From NCBI GenBank assembly GCA_001263235.1, contig LGRD01000004.1:62001-126000 (forward strand): a stretch of 64,000 nucleotides of DNA, in the 5' to 3' direction. The notes beneath the pieces were generated by a model. The model searched no databases and had not been told where the DNA came from. It was given only the letters and a program-made list of their open reading frames with translations. Position numbers and translations under genes: made by a program. The DNA is from Methylibium sp. NZG (GTDB taxonomy: Bacteria; Pseudomonadota; Gammaproteobacteria; Burkholderiales; Burkholderiaceae_C). This document shows positions 1 through 8,537 of this stretch, piece after piece; within the stretch, counting starts at the first letter, position 1, and each line of letters opens with the position of its first letter.

Positions 1-480
1 GAGGCGGCGGCTCTGCACGACTTCGGCCAGGCTCGAGGGCGCGACCTTCACGCGCGAGGCATCGGCCAGTTCGAGCACGGCCGACCCTTCCGCGCCCGTT
101 TCGATGGACTGTCCCTCGCGCAGCGTGGCCTGGGCCTGGGCCGCTTGTCCATCAACCCGCACGTCGCCGCTGACGCTGACGATCCTGGCATCGGCGAGCG
201 ACCAGCGCAGCAGCCGCACCGGAATCTGAAGCACCTGGCCCGGGCGCAGCACGTCGGGGTCGCGCAGGCGGTTGATCTTTGCCACCTCGCGCCAGGCCTG
301 CGGAGAGACGAACACACGTTCGGACAGTCCGATCAGCGTGTCGCGCGGCCCGACCGTGAAGGCCACCACCGGCTCCGCCGCCACCGCGCCGAGTCCGGCG
401 CAAGCCAGCCAGCCGCCAAGCCAGGCCAGACGCAGCCAGCGTCGGACGAACAACTCGTCGGTGATGCCTCGAAAAAGCAA
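1..480 (-). CDS. LysM and FecR domain protein, C-terminus beyond window edge
   Basis: Reading leftward in the frame of mog, an open frame starts just after the mog stop and runs off the window. The translation has an N-terminal hydrophobic stretch ending in an AVAAEP signal-cleavage-like site, then a LysM-type segment (GPRDTLIGLSERV through GQVLQIP) and then the start of a FecR-like region (SGDVRVDGQAAQA, REGQSIETGAEGSAVLELAD). LysM binds peptidoglycan, and FecR here would be a periplasmic sensing or scaffold fold. No ATG lies near the beginning. I place the start at TTG 480, with TTG 453 possible. The gene begins about 9 bases after mog, so co-transcription is likely. The function beyond envelope association is unknown. 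Confidence 0.65.
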   Translation of the reverse strand, partial: MLFRGITDELFVRRWLRLAWLGGWLACAGLGAVAAEPVVAFTVGPRDTLIGLSERVFVSPQAWREVAKINRLRDPDVLRPGQVLQIPVRLLRWSLADARIVSVSGDVRVDGQAAQAQATLREGQSIETGAEGSAVLELADASRVKVAPSSLAEVVQSRRL

Positions 481-489
481 GGAGCGGGC

Positions 490-1122
490 TCAGTCTGCCG
501 CAGGGCGTTGTGCCGACTTGGGTCGGAACGCCTTGCACACCGAGTCGTCTGTTTCGAGGTACGGGCCGCCGATCAGGTCGATGCAGTAGGGCACCGCGGC
601 GAAGATGCCGGGCGCCGGCGGCCGCGCCTCCCTCAGGCCTTCGAGCGTTTCGGCGATGGCCTTGGGCTGGCCCGGCAGGTTGATGATGAGCGCCTTGTCG
701 CGCACCACCGCAACCTGGCGCGACAGGATTGCCGTGGGCACGAAGCGCAGGCTGATCTGGCGCATCTGCTCGCCGAAACCCGGCAGCACCTTGGTCGCCA
801 CGGCCAGCGTGGCCTCGGGCGTCACATCGCGCAGCGCGGGGCCGGTGCCGCCAGTGGTGAGCACGAGGTGGCAGTGGGCGCGATCCACCAAGTCGCGCAA
901 CGTGTGGCTGATGGTGGCCTCGACGTCGGGGATCAGGCGCGTTTCCCAGCTGATCGGGTTGCGCACTGCGCGGCCCAGCCAGGCTTGAAGGGCGGGAATG
1001 CCCTGGTCTTGGTAGACGCCTGCCGAGGCGCGGTCGCTGATTGACACCAGGCCGATCAGGACGGGCTCCAGCGCCGGCCCGAGCGGTGCTGGCGATGCGG
1101 GGTCGAACTCACCCATGGTCAC
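490..1122 (-). CDS. mog: Molybdopterin adenylyltransferase Mog/MoaB family
   Basis: Predicted 210 aa cytosolic enzyme that adenylylates molybdopterin before molybdenum insertion in molybdenum-cofactor synthesis. The MoCF-binding fold is recognisable from SISDR near residues 27-31, the nucleotide/pterin-binding TTGGTG at 89-94 followed by RDVTPEA, and NLPGQP near residue 170. The length is slightly above the usual ~195 aa because of a short N-terminal extension and a polar C-terminal tail. The start codon overlaps the darP stop by four bases (ATGA), so the two are translationally coupled. MogA and MoaB are hard to separate by sequence alone; the long C-terminal half favours Mog. Confidence 0.88.
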   Translation of the reverse strand: MTMGEFDPASPAPLGPALEPVLIGLVSISDRASAGVYQDQGIPALQAWLGRAVRNPISWETRLIPDVEATISHTLRDLVDRAHCHLVLTTGGTGPALRDVTPEATLAVATKVLPGFGEQMRQISLRFVPTAILSRQVAVVRDKALIINLPGQPKAIAETLEGLREARPPAPGIFAAVPYCIDLIGGPYLETDDSVCKAFRPKSAQRPAAD

Positions 1123-1661
1123 TGAGGCTCATTGACGCCCTTGATGAACTGGAACAACTCGCGGTACGCGCGGCCGCTGCGCTTTTCAGGCACCAACGCG
1201 GCGTCCTTGCGGGCGCTGCGCACGAGGCTGCGCAGCTGCTGCAGGTCGCTGTCGGCGTGCTCGGCGGCCCAGCGGGTCAGCGCGTCGTCGCTCGCGATCA
1301 ACTCGGCCCGCCAGCGCTCGGCCTGGTGCAGCGCGAGCGAGTCTTTCGCTCGACCGAGCTGCATGTCGGTGACGGCTTGGCGGATCGGGTCGACGTCGGA
1401 GCGGCGCATCAGCTTGCCGATGTATTGCATCTGGCGCCGCCGGCCTTCGTGCGAGCGGGTGCGCTTGTACTCGCGCACGGCGTCCAGCAGCGGCTCGGAG
1501 AGCGCCAAGCCGTCGAGCCGGTTCTCGGGCAGTTCGACCAGGGCCACACCCAGCTCCTGCAGTTCGTGCGAGTCCTGCTTCAGGCGCGTCTTGCTCGGCC
1601 GGTCGAAGACGGTGCTGCCGGGTGGCATGTCATCGGTGTCGGGGGCGGTCAGGGTTCGCAT
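1119..1661 (-). CDS. darP: Ribosome-associated protein DarP (YjgA family, DUF615)
   Basis: 180 aa, small, highly charged protein of the YjgA/DUF615 family, which in E. coli associates with the 50S subunit late in assembly. Family features visible are the N-terminal region with PSKTRLKQDSHELQ, the central DGLALSEPLLDAVRE block, and the YIGKLMRR sequence followed by a basic/acidic helical C-terminus. It ends in a four-base overlap with mog. It is divergent from pmbA, with 116 bases between the two starts. This adjacency (yjgA divergent from pmbA) is common in proteobacteria and supports both calls. Confidence 0.9.
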   Translation of the reverse strand: MRTLTAPDTDDMPPGSTVFDRPSKTRLKQDSHELQELGVALVELPENRLDGLALSEPLLDAVREYKRTRSHEGRRRQMQYIGKLMRRSDVDPIRQAVTDMQLGRAKDSLALHQAERWRAELIASDDALTRWAAEHADSDLQQLRSLVRSARKDAALVPEKRSGRAYRELFQFIKGVNEPQ

Positions 1662-1777
1662 CCTGGAGCGGTGTCGGTGTGGTGGGATCGGCTGTGAGCG
1701 CGCTCGCTATGATAGCCGGCTGCCCCGCCAGTGAACCAAGGCCGGCCCCCCGTCAACCCCCCGTCGCCCACGCCTGC

Positions 1778-3178
1778 ATGACACCCTCCTTCCAGTCTCC
1801 GCCACAACCCGCCCAGGGCTTCGCGTTCTCGCGCACGCAGTTTCAGCAATGGGTCGAAGACGCGCTCTCGTTTGCGCGCGAGATCGGCGCCAGCGACGCC
1901 GCGGTCGAGGTGTCCGAAGGTGTGGGGCTGTCGGTGTCGGTGCGCAAGGGCGAGGTCGAAAACGTCGAGCGCAACCGTGACAAGTCGCTCGGCGTCACGG
2001 TCTATGTGGGCCAGCGGCGCGGCAACGCCAGCACCTCCGACTTTTCGCGCGCTGCGCTTGAGCAGACGGTACGCGCCGCGCACGACATTGCCCGCTTCAC
2101 CGCCGAAGACCCGGCCGCCGGCCTGCCCGACGAAGCCGACATGGCGCTCGGCGACGCCGCCCTCCGCGACCTCGACCTCTTCCACCCCTGGGGCATCGAC
2201 GCCGAGGGCGCGATGCAACTGGCGCTTCGCTGCGAGGCGGCCGCGCTGGCGGTCGACCGGCGTATCACCAACTCGGAAGGCGCTGGCGTATCGGCACAGC
2301 AGTCGCACTTCTTCTCGGGCAACAGCCGCGGCTTTCGCGGCGGATACGCGAGTTCGCGCCACTCGCTGTCGGTCGCGCCGATCGCATCGCTGCCCGGCCA
2401 TGACGGCGACCAGATGCAGCGCGATGCCTGGTACACCTCGATGCGTGCGCCGCAGGAGATGGCCGCCCCCGAAGCCGTCGGGCGCTACGCGGCCGAGCGC
2501 GCGCTGTCCCGCCTGAACTCGCGCCGGCTCTCGACGCGACACGCGCCGGTGCTGTTCGAGGCGACGCTCGCGTCGGGCCTGCTCGGCGCCTACGTGCAGG
2601 CCACCAGCGGTGGCTCGCTGTACCGCAAGTCGAGCTTCCTGCTCGACAGCCTGGGCCAGCGCGTGCTGCCCGAACACGTCGACGTGCGCGAGGACCCCCA
2701 CGTGCCCAAGGGCAAAGGCAGCTCGCCGTTCGACGACGAAGGCGTGCTCACGCGCGCGCGCGACGTGGTTCGGCAGGGCGAGGTGCAGGGCTACTTCCTG
2801 TCCTCCTACTCGGCGCGCAAGCTGGGCATGCGCACCACCGGTCACGCGGGTGGATCGCAGAACCTCACGCTCAGCAGCCGCTTGACCGAGCCCGGCGACG
2901 ACCTGCCGGCGATGCTGCGCAAACTCGGCCGCGGGCTGTTCGTCATTGAGCTGATGGGGCAGGGCGTGAACTACGTGACCGGCGACTACTCGCGAGGCGC
3001 AGCCGGCTTCTGGGTCGATGGCGGGCGCATTCAGTACCCGGTGCACGAGATCACGATCGCGGGCAATCTGCGCGAGATGTTCAAGTCGATCGTCGCGATC
3101 GGTGCCGATGCTTACGCGACGGGGTCCAAGACAACCGGCTCGGTGCTTGTCGAGCGGATGAAGATCGCCGGCACCTGA
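1778..3178 (+). CDS. pmbA: Metalloprotease PmbA (TldE) subunit
   Basis: 466 aa member of the TldD/PmbA (U62) family. PmbA pairs with TldD to make a protease that trims unfolded or modified peptides such as microcin B17 precursor and CcdA. The sequence has the family N-terminal part (ASDAAVEVSEG, VRKGEVE) and the conserved C-terminal block (GQGVNYVTGDYSRGAAGFWV, then a YPVHEITIAGNL segment). As expected for the PmbA rather than the TldD subunit, no HExxxH zinc motif is present. I chose ATG 1778 because family members begin shortly before the FSRTQFQQWVEDAL helix; the frame is open upstream to 1622 but that part has no family character. Confidence 0.92.
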   Translation: MTPSFQSPPQPAQGFAFSRTQFQQWVEDALSFAREIGASDAAVEVSEGVGLSVSVRKGEVENVERNRDKSLGVTVYVGQRRGNASTSDFSRAALEQTVRAAHDIARFTAEDPAAGLPDEADMALGDAALRDLDLFHPWGIDAEGAMQLALRCEAAALAVDRRITNSEGAGVSAQQSHFFSGNSRGFRGGYASSRHSLSVAPIASLPGHDGDQMQRDAWYTSMRAPQEMAAPEAVGRYAAERALSRLNSRRLSTRHAPVLFEATLASGLLGAYVQATSGGSLYRKSSFLLDSLGQRVLPEHVDVREDPHVPKGKGSSPFDDEGVLTRARDVVRQGEVQGYFLSSYSARKLGMRTTGHAGGSQNLTLSSRLTEPGDDLPAMLRKLGRGLFVIELMGQGVNYVTGDYSRGAAGFWVDGGRIQYPVHEITIAGNLREMFKSIVAIGADAYATGSKTTGSVLVERMKIAGT

Positions 3179-3344
3179 GGCGATTCGCACCTGTCGGGTG
3201 CACCTCGTCACGAAGGTCCGCGGTGTCCGCCGCCCAGGGAGAATCGTCACGGGTAAACACTCGGCGGAGGCCGCGGGGCGGCTTCTAGAATTCGGCGCGT
3301 CCCGAGTGGTACCCCTTCACCTGGAATATCAAAGGAGTTAGCAG

Positions 3345-4427
3345 ATGGAACGTCGTTCCTTTATTCGACAAGCCGGTATCGCCGGTGTGTTGGCGGCCGG
3401 CACTGCGCCAGCGATCGTGCATGCGCAAACGAATCTTCGCTGGCGTCTCACCTCGGCGTTCCCGAAGTCGTTGGACACCATCTACGGCGCGTCGGACACG
3501 TTCGCCCGCAAGGTCAAGGAAATGACGGGCGGAAAGTTCGAGATTTCCGTGCATGCCAACGGGGAACTCGTGCCCATGCCGGGTCTCGTTGATGCGGTCC
3601 AGAACGGCACGGTCGAAATGGGCCACACGGCGCCGTACTACTACTTCGGCAAGAACGACGCATTTGCCCTCGGTTGCGCGGTCCCGTTCGGCCTCAACAG
3701 CCGCCAGATGACGGCTTGGAGCTACGACGGCAACGGCCTCAAGCTGATGCGCGAGTTCTATTCCGGCTACGGCTTCACCAGTTTCCCGATGGGCAACACC
3801 GGCGCTCAGATGGGCGGCTGGTACCGCAAGGAGATCAAGACCGTCGCCGACATGAAGGGCCTGAAGTTCCGCGTGGGCGGCTTCGCAGGCAAGGTGACTT
3901 CGCGCCTGGGCACGGTGTCGCAGAACATTCCTGGCGGCGAGATCTACCAGGCCCTCGAAAAGGGAACGATCGACGCCGCCGAGTGGGTCGGCCCGTACGA
4001 CGACCAGAAGCTGGGCTTCAACAAGGTCGCGCCGATCTATCACTACCCCGGTTGGTGGGAGGGCGGCCCGCAACTCGACCTGTACGTCAACCAGAAGGCT
4101 TTCGACGGGCTGAGCGGTGAGTACAAGGCAATTATCGAGAGCGCAGCCGCTTATGCGCACACCGAGATGCAGGCCAAGTACGACGCCCGCAACCCGGCCG
4201 CCCTGAAGCAACTCGTTGCGAACAAGACCCGGCTCGTGGCGTTCCCGAAGCCGGTGCTCGACGCTGCCTTCAAGGAGGCCATGGACCTCTACAGCGAGAT
4301 CAGCGCTGCCAATCCGGCTTTCAAGAAAATCTACGACGATTACTCGAACTTCCGTCGCGAGTCGAACCTGTGGTTCCGCTTCACCGAGGCGCGTTTCGAC
4401 GCCTTCATGCAAACCGCCAAACTCTGA
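3345..4427 (+). CDS. TRAP transporter substrate-binding protein, DctP/TakP-like
   Basis: 360 aa periplasmic binding protein of a TRAP transporter. The N-terminus (ERRSFIRQ then a hydrophobic run to VHAQ) resembles a twin-arginine signal. The rest is a DctP fold with GELVPMPGLVDAVQNG, the substrate-contacting GLKFRVGGFAGKV loop and AEWVGPYDD. These last features resemble TakP-type receptors for alpha-keto acids, but the actual substrate is inference. A strong ribosome site (AAAGGAG) lies 7 bases before ATG 3345. The gene converges on its permease genes (dctM, dctQ), which lie on the opposite strand, and the two transcripts share a bidirectional terminator. Confidence 0.9.
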   Translation: MERRSFIRQAGIAGVLAAGTAPAIVHAQTNLRWRLTSAFPKSLDTIYGASDTFARKVKEMTGGKFEISVHANGELVPMPGLVDAVQNGTVEMGHTAPYYYFGKNDAFALGCAVPFGLNSRQMTAWSYDGNGLKLMREFYSGYGFTSFPMGNTGAQMGGWYRKEIKTVADMKGLKFRVGGFAGKVTSRLGTVSQNIPGGEIYQALEKGTIDAAEWVGPYDDQKLGFNKVAPIYHYPGWWEGGPQLDLYVNQKAFDGLSGEYKAIIESAAAYAHTEMQAKYDARNPAALKQLVANKTRLVAFPKPVLDAAFKEAMDLYSEISAANPAFKKIYDDYSNFRRESNLWFRFTEARFDAFMQTAKL

Positions 4428-4471
4428 CGCCGGTCTGGTGTGCCGCCCAGCGCGGCAGGCAAACTACAAAA

Positions 4472-4498
4472 CGCCCCCGCGATCACCTCGCGGGGGCG
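4472..4498. terminator. Bidirectional intrinsic terminator between dctP-like gene and dctM
   Basis: Perfect 11-bp GC-rich stem (CGCCCCCGCGA paired with TCGCGGGGGCG) with a 5-base loop. It is followed by a T-rich run on the + strand and preceded by an A-rich run, which gives a T-rich run on the - strand. It can end both converging transcripts. Confidence 0.9.
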
Positions 4499-4513
4499 GT
4501 CTCTTTTGGGCGG

Positions 4514-6343
4514 CTACTTTTTGGCCGCGTCCTTCTTCATCGATTCTTCCAGCGCTTTCATCGGGTCGTCGTCGCTGCCCGACTCGGCACCACTCGCTGC
4601 GCCCGACGCAGCTTCCGCGGCGGAGGCAGCGGCCTCCGGCTCGGAGGCCGCCGGGTCCGGGTCGCGCAAGCCCATGCTTTCGAGTGCCTTGTCGGCGTCG
4701 ATCAGCTCGGTCTTGGCGATCCCGCCCGTCACCACCTGGGGGTAACCGATCACGACGGCCACCATGATCAGTTGCAGGATGATGAAGGCGATCGATCCCT
4801 TGTAGATTTGGGTCGTCGTCACCGCCGGGATCAGGGCGCCGGTGATGCGATCCTTGTAGTCCTTCTTGGCCGCCACGCTGCGCAGGTAGAACAGCGCGAA
4901 TCCGAAGGGCGGCGTCAGGAACGAGGTCTGCAGGTTCATGGCCACGATGACACCGAACCAGATCAGCGTCATCTCCGGCGGCGTCCCAGGAGGCAACAGT
5001 TCGACCAGCATCTTGTCGGCCACCGGCGCGAGGATGGGCACGACGATGAACGCAATCTCGAAGAAGTCGATGAAGCAGCCGAGAATGAAAATCAGGATGT
5101 TCACGACAATCAAGAAGCCGAGCGCGCCGCCGGGCATGTCCTTGAACAGCGCCTCCACCCAAAAGTGGCCATCGGCCGCGTTGAAGGTGAAGCTGAACAC
5201 CGTCGAGCCGATCAGGATGAACAGCACGAAGCACGACAACCGGGCCGTGTTGTCCAGCGCCTGCGTCATGAGTTTCAGGTTGAGCCTGCCGCGCCCGACC
5301 GCCATGATCAGCGCCCCCAACGCACCCATCGCGCCACCTTCCGTGGGCGTTGCGATGCCGAGGAAGATCGTGCCCAGGACCAGGAAGATCAGCACCAGCG
5401 GCGGAATCAGAACGAACGTGACCTGCTCAGACAAGCGTGAAAGCAGCCCGATCTTGAAGAACCTGTTGACCAGCGCCAAGACCAGCGCGAGCACCGACGC
5501 GACGGTCAGCGACAGGATTATGATTTCGTCGCCGGGTGCCGGCACAGAGCGCTCGATCATCGGGTTGATGACCGATTCGTGGATCTGAGACCAGGCGTAG
5601 CCCGCAGCACAGCACACCGCGAGCAGCACCAACAGCGAGCGATGACCGCTGGCCCCAGTGCTCTCGCGGTAAATGCGTGCCTCTTGCGGCAGCGCGGGCA
5701 CCCACCCAGGCTTGACGACGGCGACGATGGCAACGAAGGTCAGATACAGGCCCACCAGCATCAGGCCGGGGATCAACGCACCGGCGTACATGTCGCCCAC
5801 CGAGCGGCCGAGCTGATCGGCCAGCACGATCAGCACGAGCGATGGAGGGATGGCCTGGGCCAACGTGCCCGACGCGGTGATGGTGCCCGTGGCGATGGTG
5901 CGGTTGTAGCCGTAGCGCAGCATGATCGGCAGCGAGATCAAGCCCATCGAGATGACGGCTGCGGCCACCACGCCAGTCGTGGCCGCAAGCAAAGCGCCCA
6001 CCAGGATGACCGCGATGGCCAGCCCCCCGCGCACCGGGCCGAACACCTGACCGACCGTTTCCAGCAGGTCTTCGGCCATGCCCGAGCGCTCGAGGATGAT
6101 GCCCATGAAGGTAAAGAACGGGATCGCCAGCAGGGTGTCGTTCTGCATGATCCCGAAGACGCGCAGCGGCAGCGCCTGGAACAGGTTGCCGCCGAACATG
6201 CCAGCCTCCATGCCCAGGAAGCCGAACAGCAATCCGGTTGCTGCCAAGCCGAACGCGACCGGAATGCCCGAGAGCAGGAAGACGAACAGCCCGGCAAACA
6301 TCAGCGGGACGAAGTTCTGGGCGAAGAAGGAGGCTCCCATCAT
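4514..6343 (-). CDS. dctM: TRAP transporter large permease, DctM type
   Basis: 609 aa polytopic inner-membrane protein, the ion-coupled channel subunit of the TRAP system. Hydrophobic segments are spread over most of the length, with DctM landmarks such as GIPVAFGLA, GIILERSGMAEDLLE and TPTEGGAMGALGA. It is much longer than a classical DctM of about 425 aa. The extra length is a mid-protein loop with additional hydrophobic segments (about 210-280) and a low-complexity Ala/Ser/Glu cytoplasmic tail of about 45 residues ending in a Lys-rich tip. It overlaps dctQ by four bases (ATGA). Long DctM forms of this kind occur with TakP-like receptors. Confidence 0.9.
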   Translation of the reverse strand: MMGASFFAQNFVPLMFAGLFVFLLSGIPVAFGLAATGLLFGFLGMEAGMFGGNLFQALPLRVFGIMQNDTLLAIPFFTFMGIILERSGMAEDLLETVGQVFGPVRGGLAIAVILVGALLAATTGVVAAAVISMGLISLPIMLRYGYNRTIATGTITASGTLAQAIPPSLVLIVLADQLGRSVGDMYAGALIPGLMLVGLYLTFVAIVAVVKPGWVPALPQEARIYRESTGASGHRSLLVLLAVCCAAGYAWSQIHESVINPMIERSVPAPGDEIIILSLTVASVLALVLALVNRFFKIGLLSRLSEQVTFVLIPPLVLIFLVLGTIFLGIATPTEGGAMGALGALIMAVGRGRLNLKLMTQALDNTARLSCFVLFILIGSTVFSFTFNAADGHFWVEALFKDMPGGALGFLIVVNILIFILGCFIDFFEIAFIVVPILAPVADKMLVELLPPGTPPEMTLIWFGVIVAMNLQTSFLTPPFGFALFYLRSVAAKKDYKDRITGALIPAVTTTQIYKGSIAFIILQLIMVAVVIGYPQVVTGGIAKTELIDADKALESMGLRDPDPAASEPEAAASAAEAASGAASGAESGSDDDPMKALEESMKKDAAKK

Positions 6344-6990
6344 TTCACCCCATTCGGCTTGACGGAACGGTCGTGGACCGAGACGGCCTTTTGGGTCGCC
6401 TGGAGGTGGCGTTCTGCTTCTGCAGCCAGCTCTTCAGCCAGAAGTTCTTCGTCGGACTTGCCCGGCTCCACGCTCATCGGTTCGGCAATGTCACCGCGCA
6501 GGAACGCAACTCGCTTGATCAACTCGGAGACCGCCTGCGCCAGCAGCAATGAGAAACCCAACGGCACCAAAAGGTACGCAGGCCACCGAATCAGCCCGCC
6601 CGCGTTTTGCGACATTTCGTTCGATACCCACCCGTTGTAGAAGATCGGCCACCCCAGGGTGATCAGAATGATGCACAGGGGCATCAAGAAAACGACGATG
6701 CCCACGATGTCGATGATCGTGTTGGTCCGCTTGGACAGTTTGGAAGAAATGAAGTCGATGCGCACATGCACGTTCCGAAGGAAGGCATAGCCGGCGCCGA
6801 GCATGAAGACTGCGGCGAACAGGTACCACTGAATCTCAAGATAGGCGTTGGAGCTGATGTTGAACGCCTTGCGCACGATGGCGTTGGTGGCGCTGATGAG
6901 CACGGCGGCCAGCACCAACCATCGGATGAGGCTGCCGATCTGGTTGTTGAACCAGTCGATGCCGTGAGAGAGTTTGAGAAATGGACCCAA
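6340..6990 (-). CDS. dctQ: TRAP transporter small permease, DctQ type
   Basis: 216 aa with four predicted membrane helices (IRWLVLAAVLISA, WYLFAAVFMLGAGYAFL, IVGIVVFLMPLCIILI, LLVPLGFSLLLAQAV), the expected DctQ topology. It forms the integral membrane complex with DctM. I chose TTG 6990 because GGAGA lies 7 bases upstream and the protein then starts directly before the amphipathic helix; the frame is open to 7071 without further homology. The C-terminus has a charged tail of about 45 residues. It is translationally coupled to dctM. Confidence 0.85.
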   Translation of the reverse strand: MGPFLKLSHGIDWFNNQIGSLIRWLVLAAVLISATNAIVRKAFNISSNAYLEIQWYLFAAVFMLGAGYAFLRNVHVRIDFISSKLSKRTNTIIDIVGIVVFLMPLCIILITLGWPIFYNGWVSNEMSQNAGGLIRWPAYLLVPLGFSLLLAQAVSELIKRVAFLRGDIAEPMSVEPGKSDEELLAEELAAEAERHLQATQKAVSVHDRSVKPNGVK

Positions 6991-7171
6991 GGCTGGTCTC
7001 CGGGTGGTCAATCGCGGGGCCTGACGCATGAAACGGGCCCGGTTCGCCCCGAAGCCGACGGCCCCGAGCACCTCCAGACTGTACGCATTCGCCGCCGCCG
7101 GCCGACCGCATTCGGGCCGCCTCTAGGGAAAGCTCGGGTGCGCGGGTCGGTGGCTGTCGCCCCGCGCTGAC

Positions 7172-7519
7172 TCAGAGCGTGGCGCGGTACAGCATCGTCG
7201 ATCGGTTTCCGCTGCGGCAGTAAGCCAGCACCGGTTTGGGCATGTCGGCCAGCAACTTGGCGAATTGAGCGATCTGCTCGGGCGTGTGGTCCGCCGGGTC
7301 GACGGGCAAATAGGCATACACGAGGCCTGCGGCCTTGGCGGCTTGCTCCATCTGCGCGCTGGTCGGCTGGTCGGGCCCGCCCTCGAAGTCGGGCCTGTTG
7401 TTGATCACGCTTTTGAAGCCGGCCTGCGAGGCCCAGGCCATGGCCGAAGGGTCGAGTTGCGGTGCCGCACACACATCGGCGCTGAGTTGTTGGACGCGGG
7501 GAGCATTCATCACGATCAC
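7172..7519 (-). CDS. TIGR01244-type sulfur transferase/phosphatase-like (BLH domain)
   Basis: 115 aa single-domain protein of the DUF442 / beta-lactamase-hydrolase-like group, related to the N-terminal domain of Blh. It carries the active-site loop CRSGNRS near the C-terminus, a CRxGxR loop of the rhodanese/cysteine-phosphatase type. The earlier segments (SVINNRPDFEG, YLPVDPAD) match the family. Members act on persulfide sulfur or phosphorylated substrates; the substrate here cannot be told. It lies 40 bases downstream of the YqeY-like gene on the same strand. Confidence 0.8.
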   Translation of the reverse strand: MIVMNAPRVQQLSADVCAAPQLDPSAMAWASQAGFKSVINNRPDFEGGPDQPTSAQMEQAAKAAGLVYAYLPVDPADHTPEQIAQFAKLLADMPKPVLAYCRSGNRSTMLYRATL

Positions 7520-7559
7520 TTTCTTGCGGCAACTGGGAAGAGTGGGTTCAGCGGCGACT

Positions 7560-8006
7560 TCAACGGGAGAGGGCCTGCTTCACCGCAGCAGATACGGCAC
7601 CCATGTCGGCCTTGCCGGCCAAGCGGGCCCGGGCGGCAGCCATCATCTTGCCCATGTCGCCCGGGCCAGCGGCGCTGAGCTCGGCCACCAGGGCCGCGAC
7701 TTCGGTGGCGATCTCGGCAGCACTCAGGCGCTGCGGGAGGTAGCTTTCGAGCACCTGCAGTTCCGCGGCTTCCTTCTCCACCAGGTCGGTGCGGTTGGCC
7801 GCAGCGAACTGGCTGATGGAATCCTTGCGCTGCTTGATCAGCTTGTCGACGATGGCGATGACCGCGGCGTCGTCGAGTTCGATGCGCTCGTCCACCTCGC
7901 GCTGCTTGCAGGCGGCCAGCAGGCCGCGAATCGTCAGCAGGCGCGGGGCATCCTTGGCGCGCATCGCAGCCTTCATGTCGTCGGTGATGCGTTCCTTCAG
8001 CGTCAT
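7560..8006 (-). CDS. GatB/YqeY domain protein
   Basis: 148 aa stand-alone YqeY protein. This helical domain is also found at the C-terminus of GatB and GlnRS, where it contacts tRNA. Visible family features are LKERITDDMKAAMRAKD at the start, LRGLLAA-like helix (TIRGLLAACKQREVDERIEL) and the C-terminal GDMGKMMAAARARLAGKADM followed by VSAAVKQ. The ATG at 8006 starts exactly at the family N-terminus. The gene is immediately downstream of rpsU, a neighbourhood (rpsU-yqeY) common in proteobacteria, but four copies of the rpsU terminator separate them. Confidence 0.92.
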   Translation of the reverse strand: MTLKERITDDMKAAMRAKDAPRLLTIRGLLAACKQREVDERIELDDAAVIAIVDKLIKQRKDSISQFAAANRTDLVEKEAAELQVLESYLPQRLSAAEIATEVAALVAELSAAGPGDMGKMMAAARARLAGKADMGAVSAAVKQALSR

Positions 8007-8037
8007 GCGCAGCCTCGCTCAGTGGGTCGGGAACAAG

Positions 8038-8160
8038 GAAGCCCGCGGGCGGCGGGCCACCTGAAACAGAGAAGCCCGCGGACGGCGGGCCGCCTGAAAC
8101 AAAGAAGCCCGCGGGCGGCGGGCCGTCCGAAACAAAGAAGCCCGCGGGCGGCGGGCTTCG
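8038..8160. repeat. Four tandem 33-bp copies of the rpsU terminator unit
   Basis: Four units start at 8038, 8071, 8104 and 8137, spaced exactly 33 bp. Each has GAAGCCCGCGGGCGGCGGGC (copy 2 has one A for G) plus a 13-bp spacer of the CCTGAAACAAA type; the last unit is completed by TTCG. Read on the - strand, each is a GC-rich hairpin followed by TTCTTTGTTTC. Only the rpsU-proximal copy forms the full stem ending in GGGCTTC. Confidence 0.92.
8137..8159 (-). terminator. Intrinsic terminator of rpsU
   Basis: Perfect 9-bp stem GAAGCCCGC/GCGGGCTTC with a 5-base loop, followed on the - strand by TTTGTTT. It lies 38 bases after the rpsU stop codon and belongs to the four-copy array. Confidence 0.85.
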
Positions 8161-8197
8161 TGGCCTGGGCTCTCGGTACGAGCCTCTGCGGGTGGCC

Positions 8198-8410
8198 TCA
8201 GAACAGCTTCTTCGGCAACTGCATGCTGCGAACGCGCTTGAAGTGGCGCTTGACCGCAGCCGCCTTCTTGCGCTTGCGCTCGGCGGTCGGCTTTTCGTAG
8301 AACTCGCGGGCACGCAGATCGGTCAGCAGGCCGAGTTTCTCGATGGTGCGCTTGAAGCGGCGCAGTGCCACGTCGAACGGCTCGTTTTCCTTGACGCGAA
8401 TCGTAGTCAT
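8198..8410 (-). CDS. rpsU: 30S ribosomal protein S21
   Basis: 70 aa, the standard length of bS21. The sequence begins [19 protein letters not shown] and is rich in Arg and Lys, with the typical [17 protein letters not shown] segment. S21 helps the 30S subunit pair with the Shine-Dalgarno region. The ATG at 8410 is the family start. A strong promoter lies 37 bases upstream and a repeated terminator follows. The start and end both match homologues, so this is a secure call. Confidence 0.97.
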   Translation of the reverse strand: MTTIRVKENEPFDVALRRFKRTIEKLGLLTDLRAREFYEKPTAERKRKKAAAVKRHFKRVRSMQLPKKLF

Positions 8411-8446
8411 GTAGGTATTCGGCTGGGTGGTGCAACAAAGACCGCG

Positions 8447-8475
8447 ATTATATGTCGGCCTTGCCCAACCCGCAA
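8447..8475 (-). promoter_or_regulatory. Sigma-70 promoter for rpsU
   Basis: Read on the - strand: TTGCGG (-35, 8475-8470), a 17-base spacer and a perfect TATAAT (-10, 8452-8447), about 37 bases before the rpsU start codon. Confidence 0.8.
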
Positions 8476-8537
8476 CAAACACGCTCGGCGCTCGCCGGCA
8501 GCTCGGAGCCACCCGGGCCGGCGCTTTGGCCAGGACC

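Noticed and set aside
8038-8160. CRISPR-like regular repeats
   Set aside because: The 33-bp units are contiguous and nearly identical throughout, with no variable spacers and no cas genes; each is a terminator hairpin.
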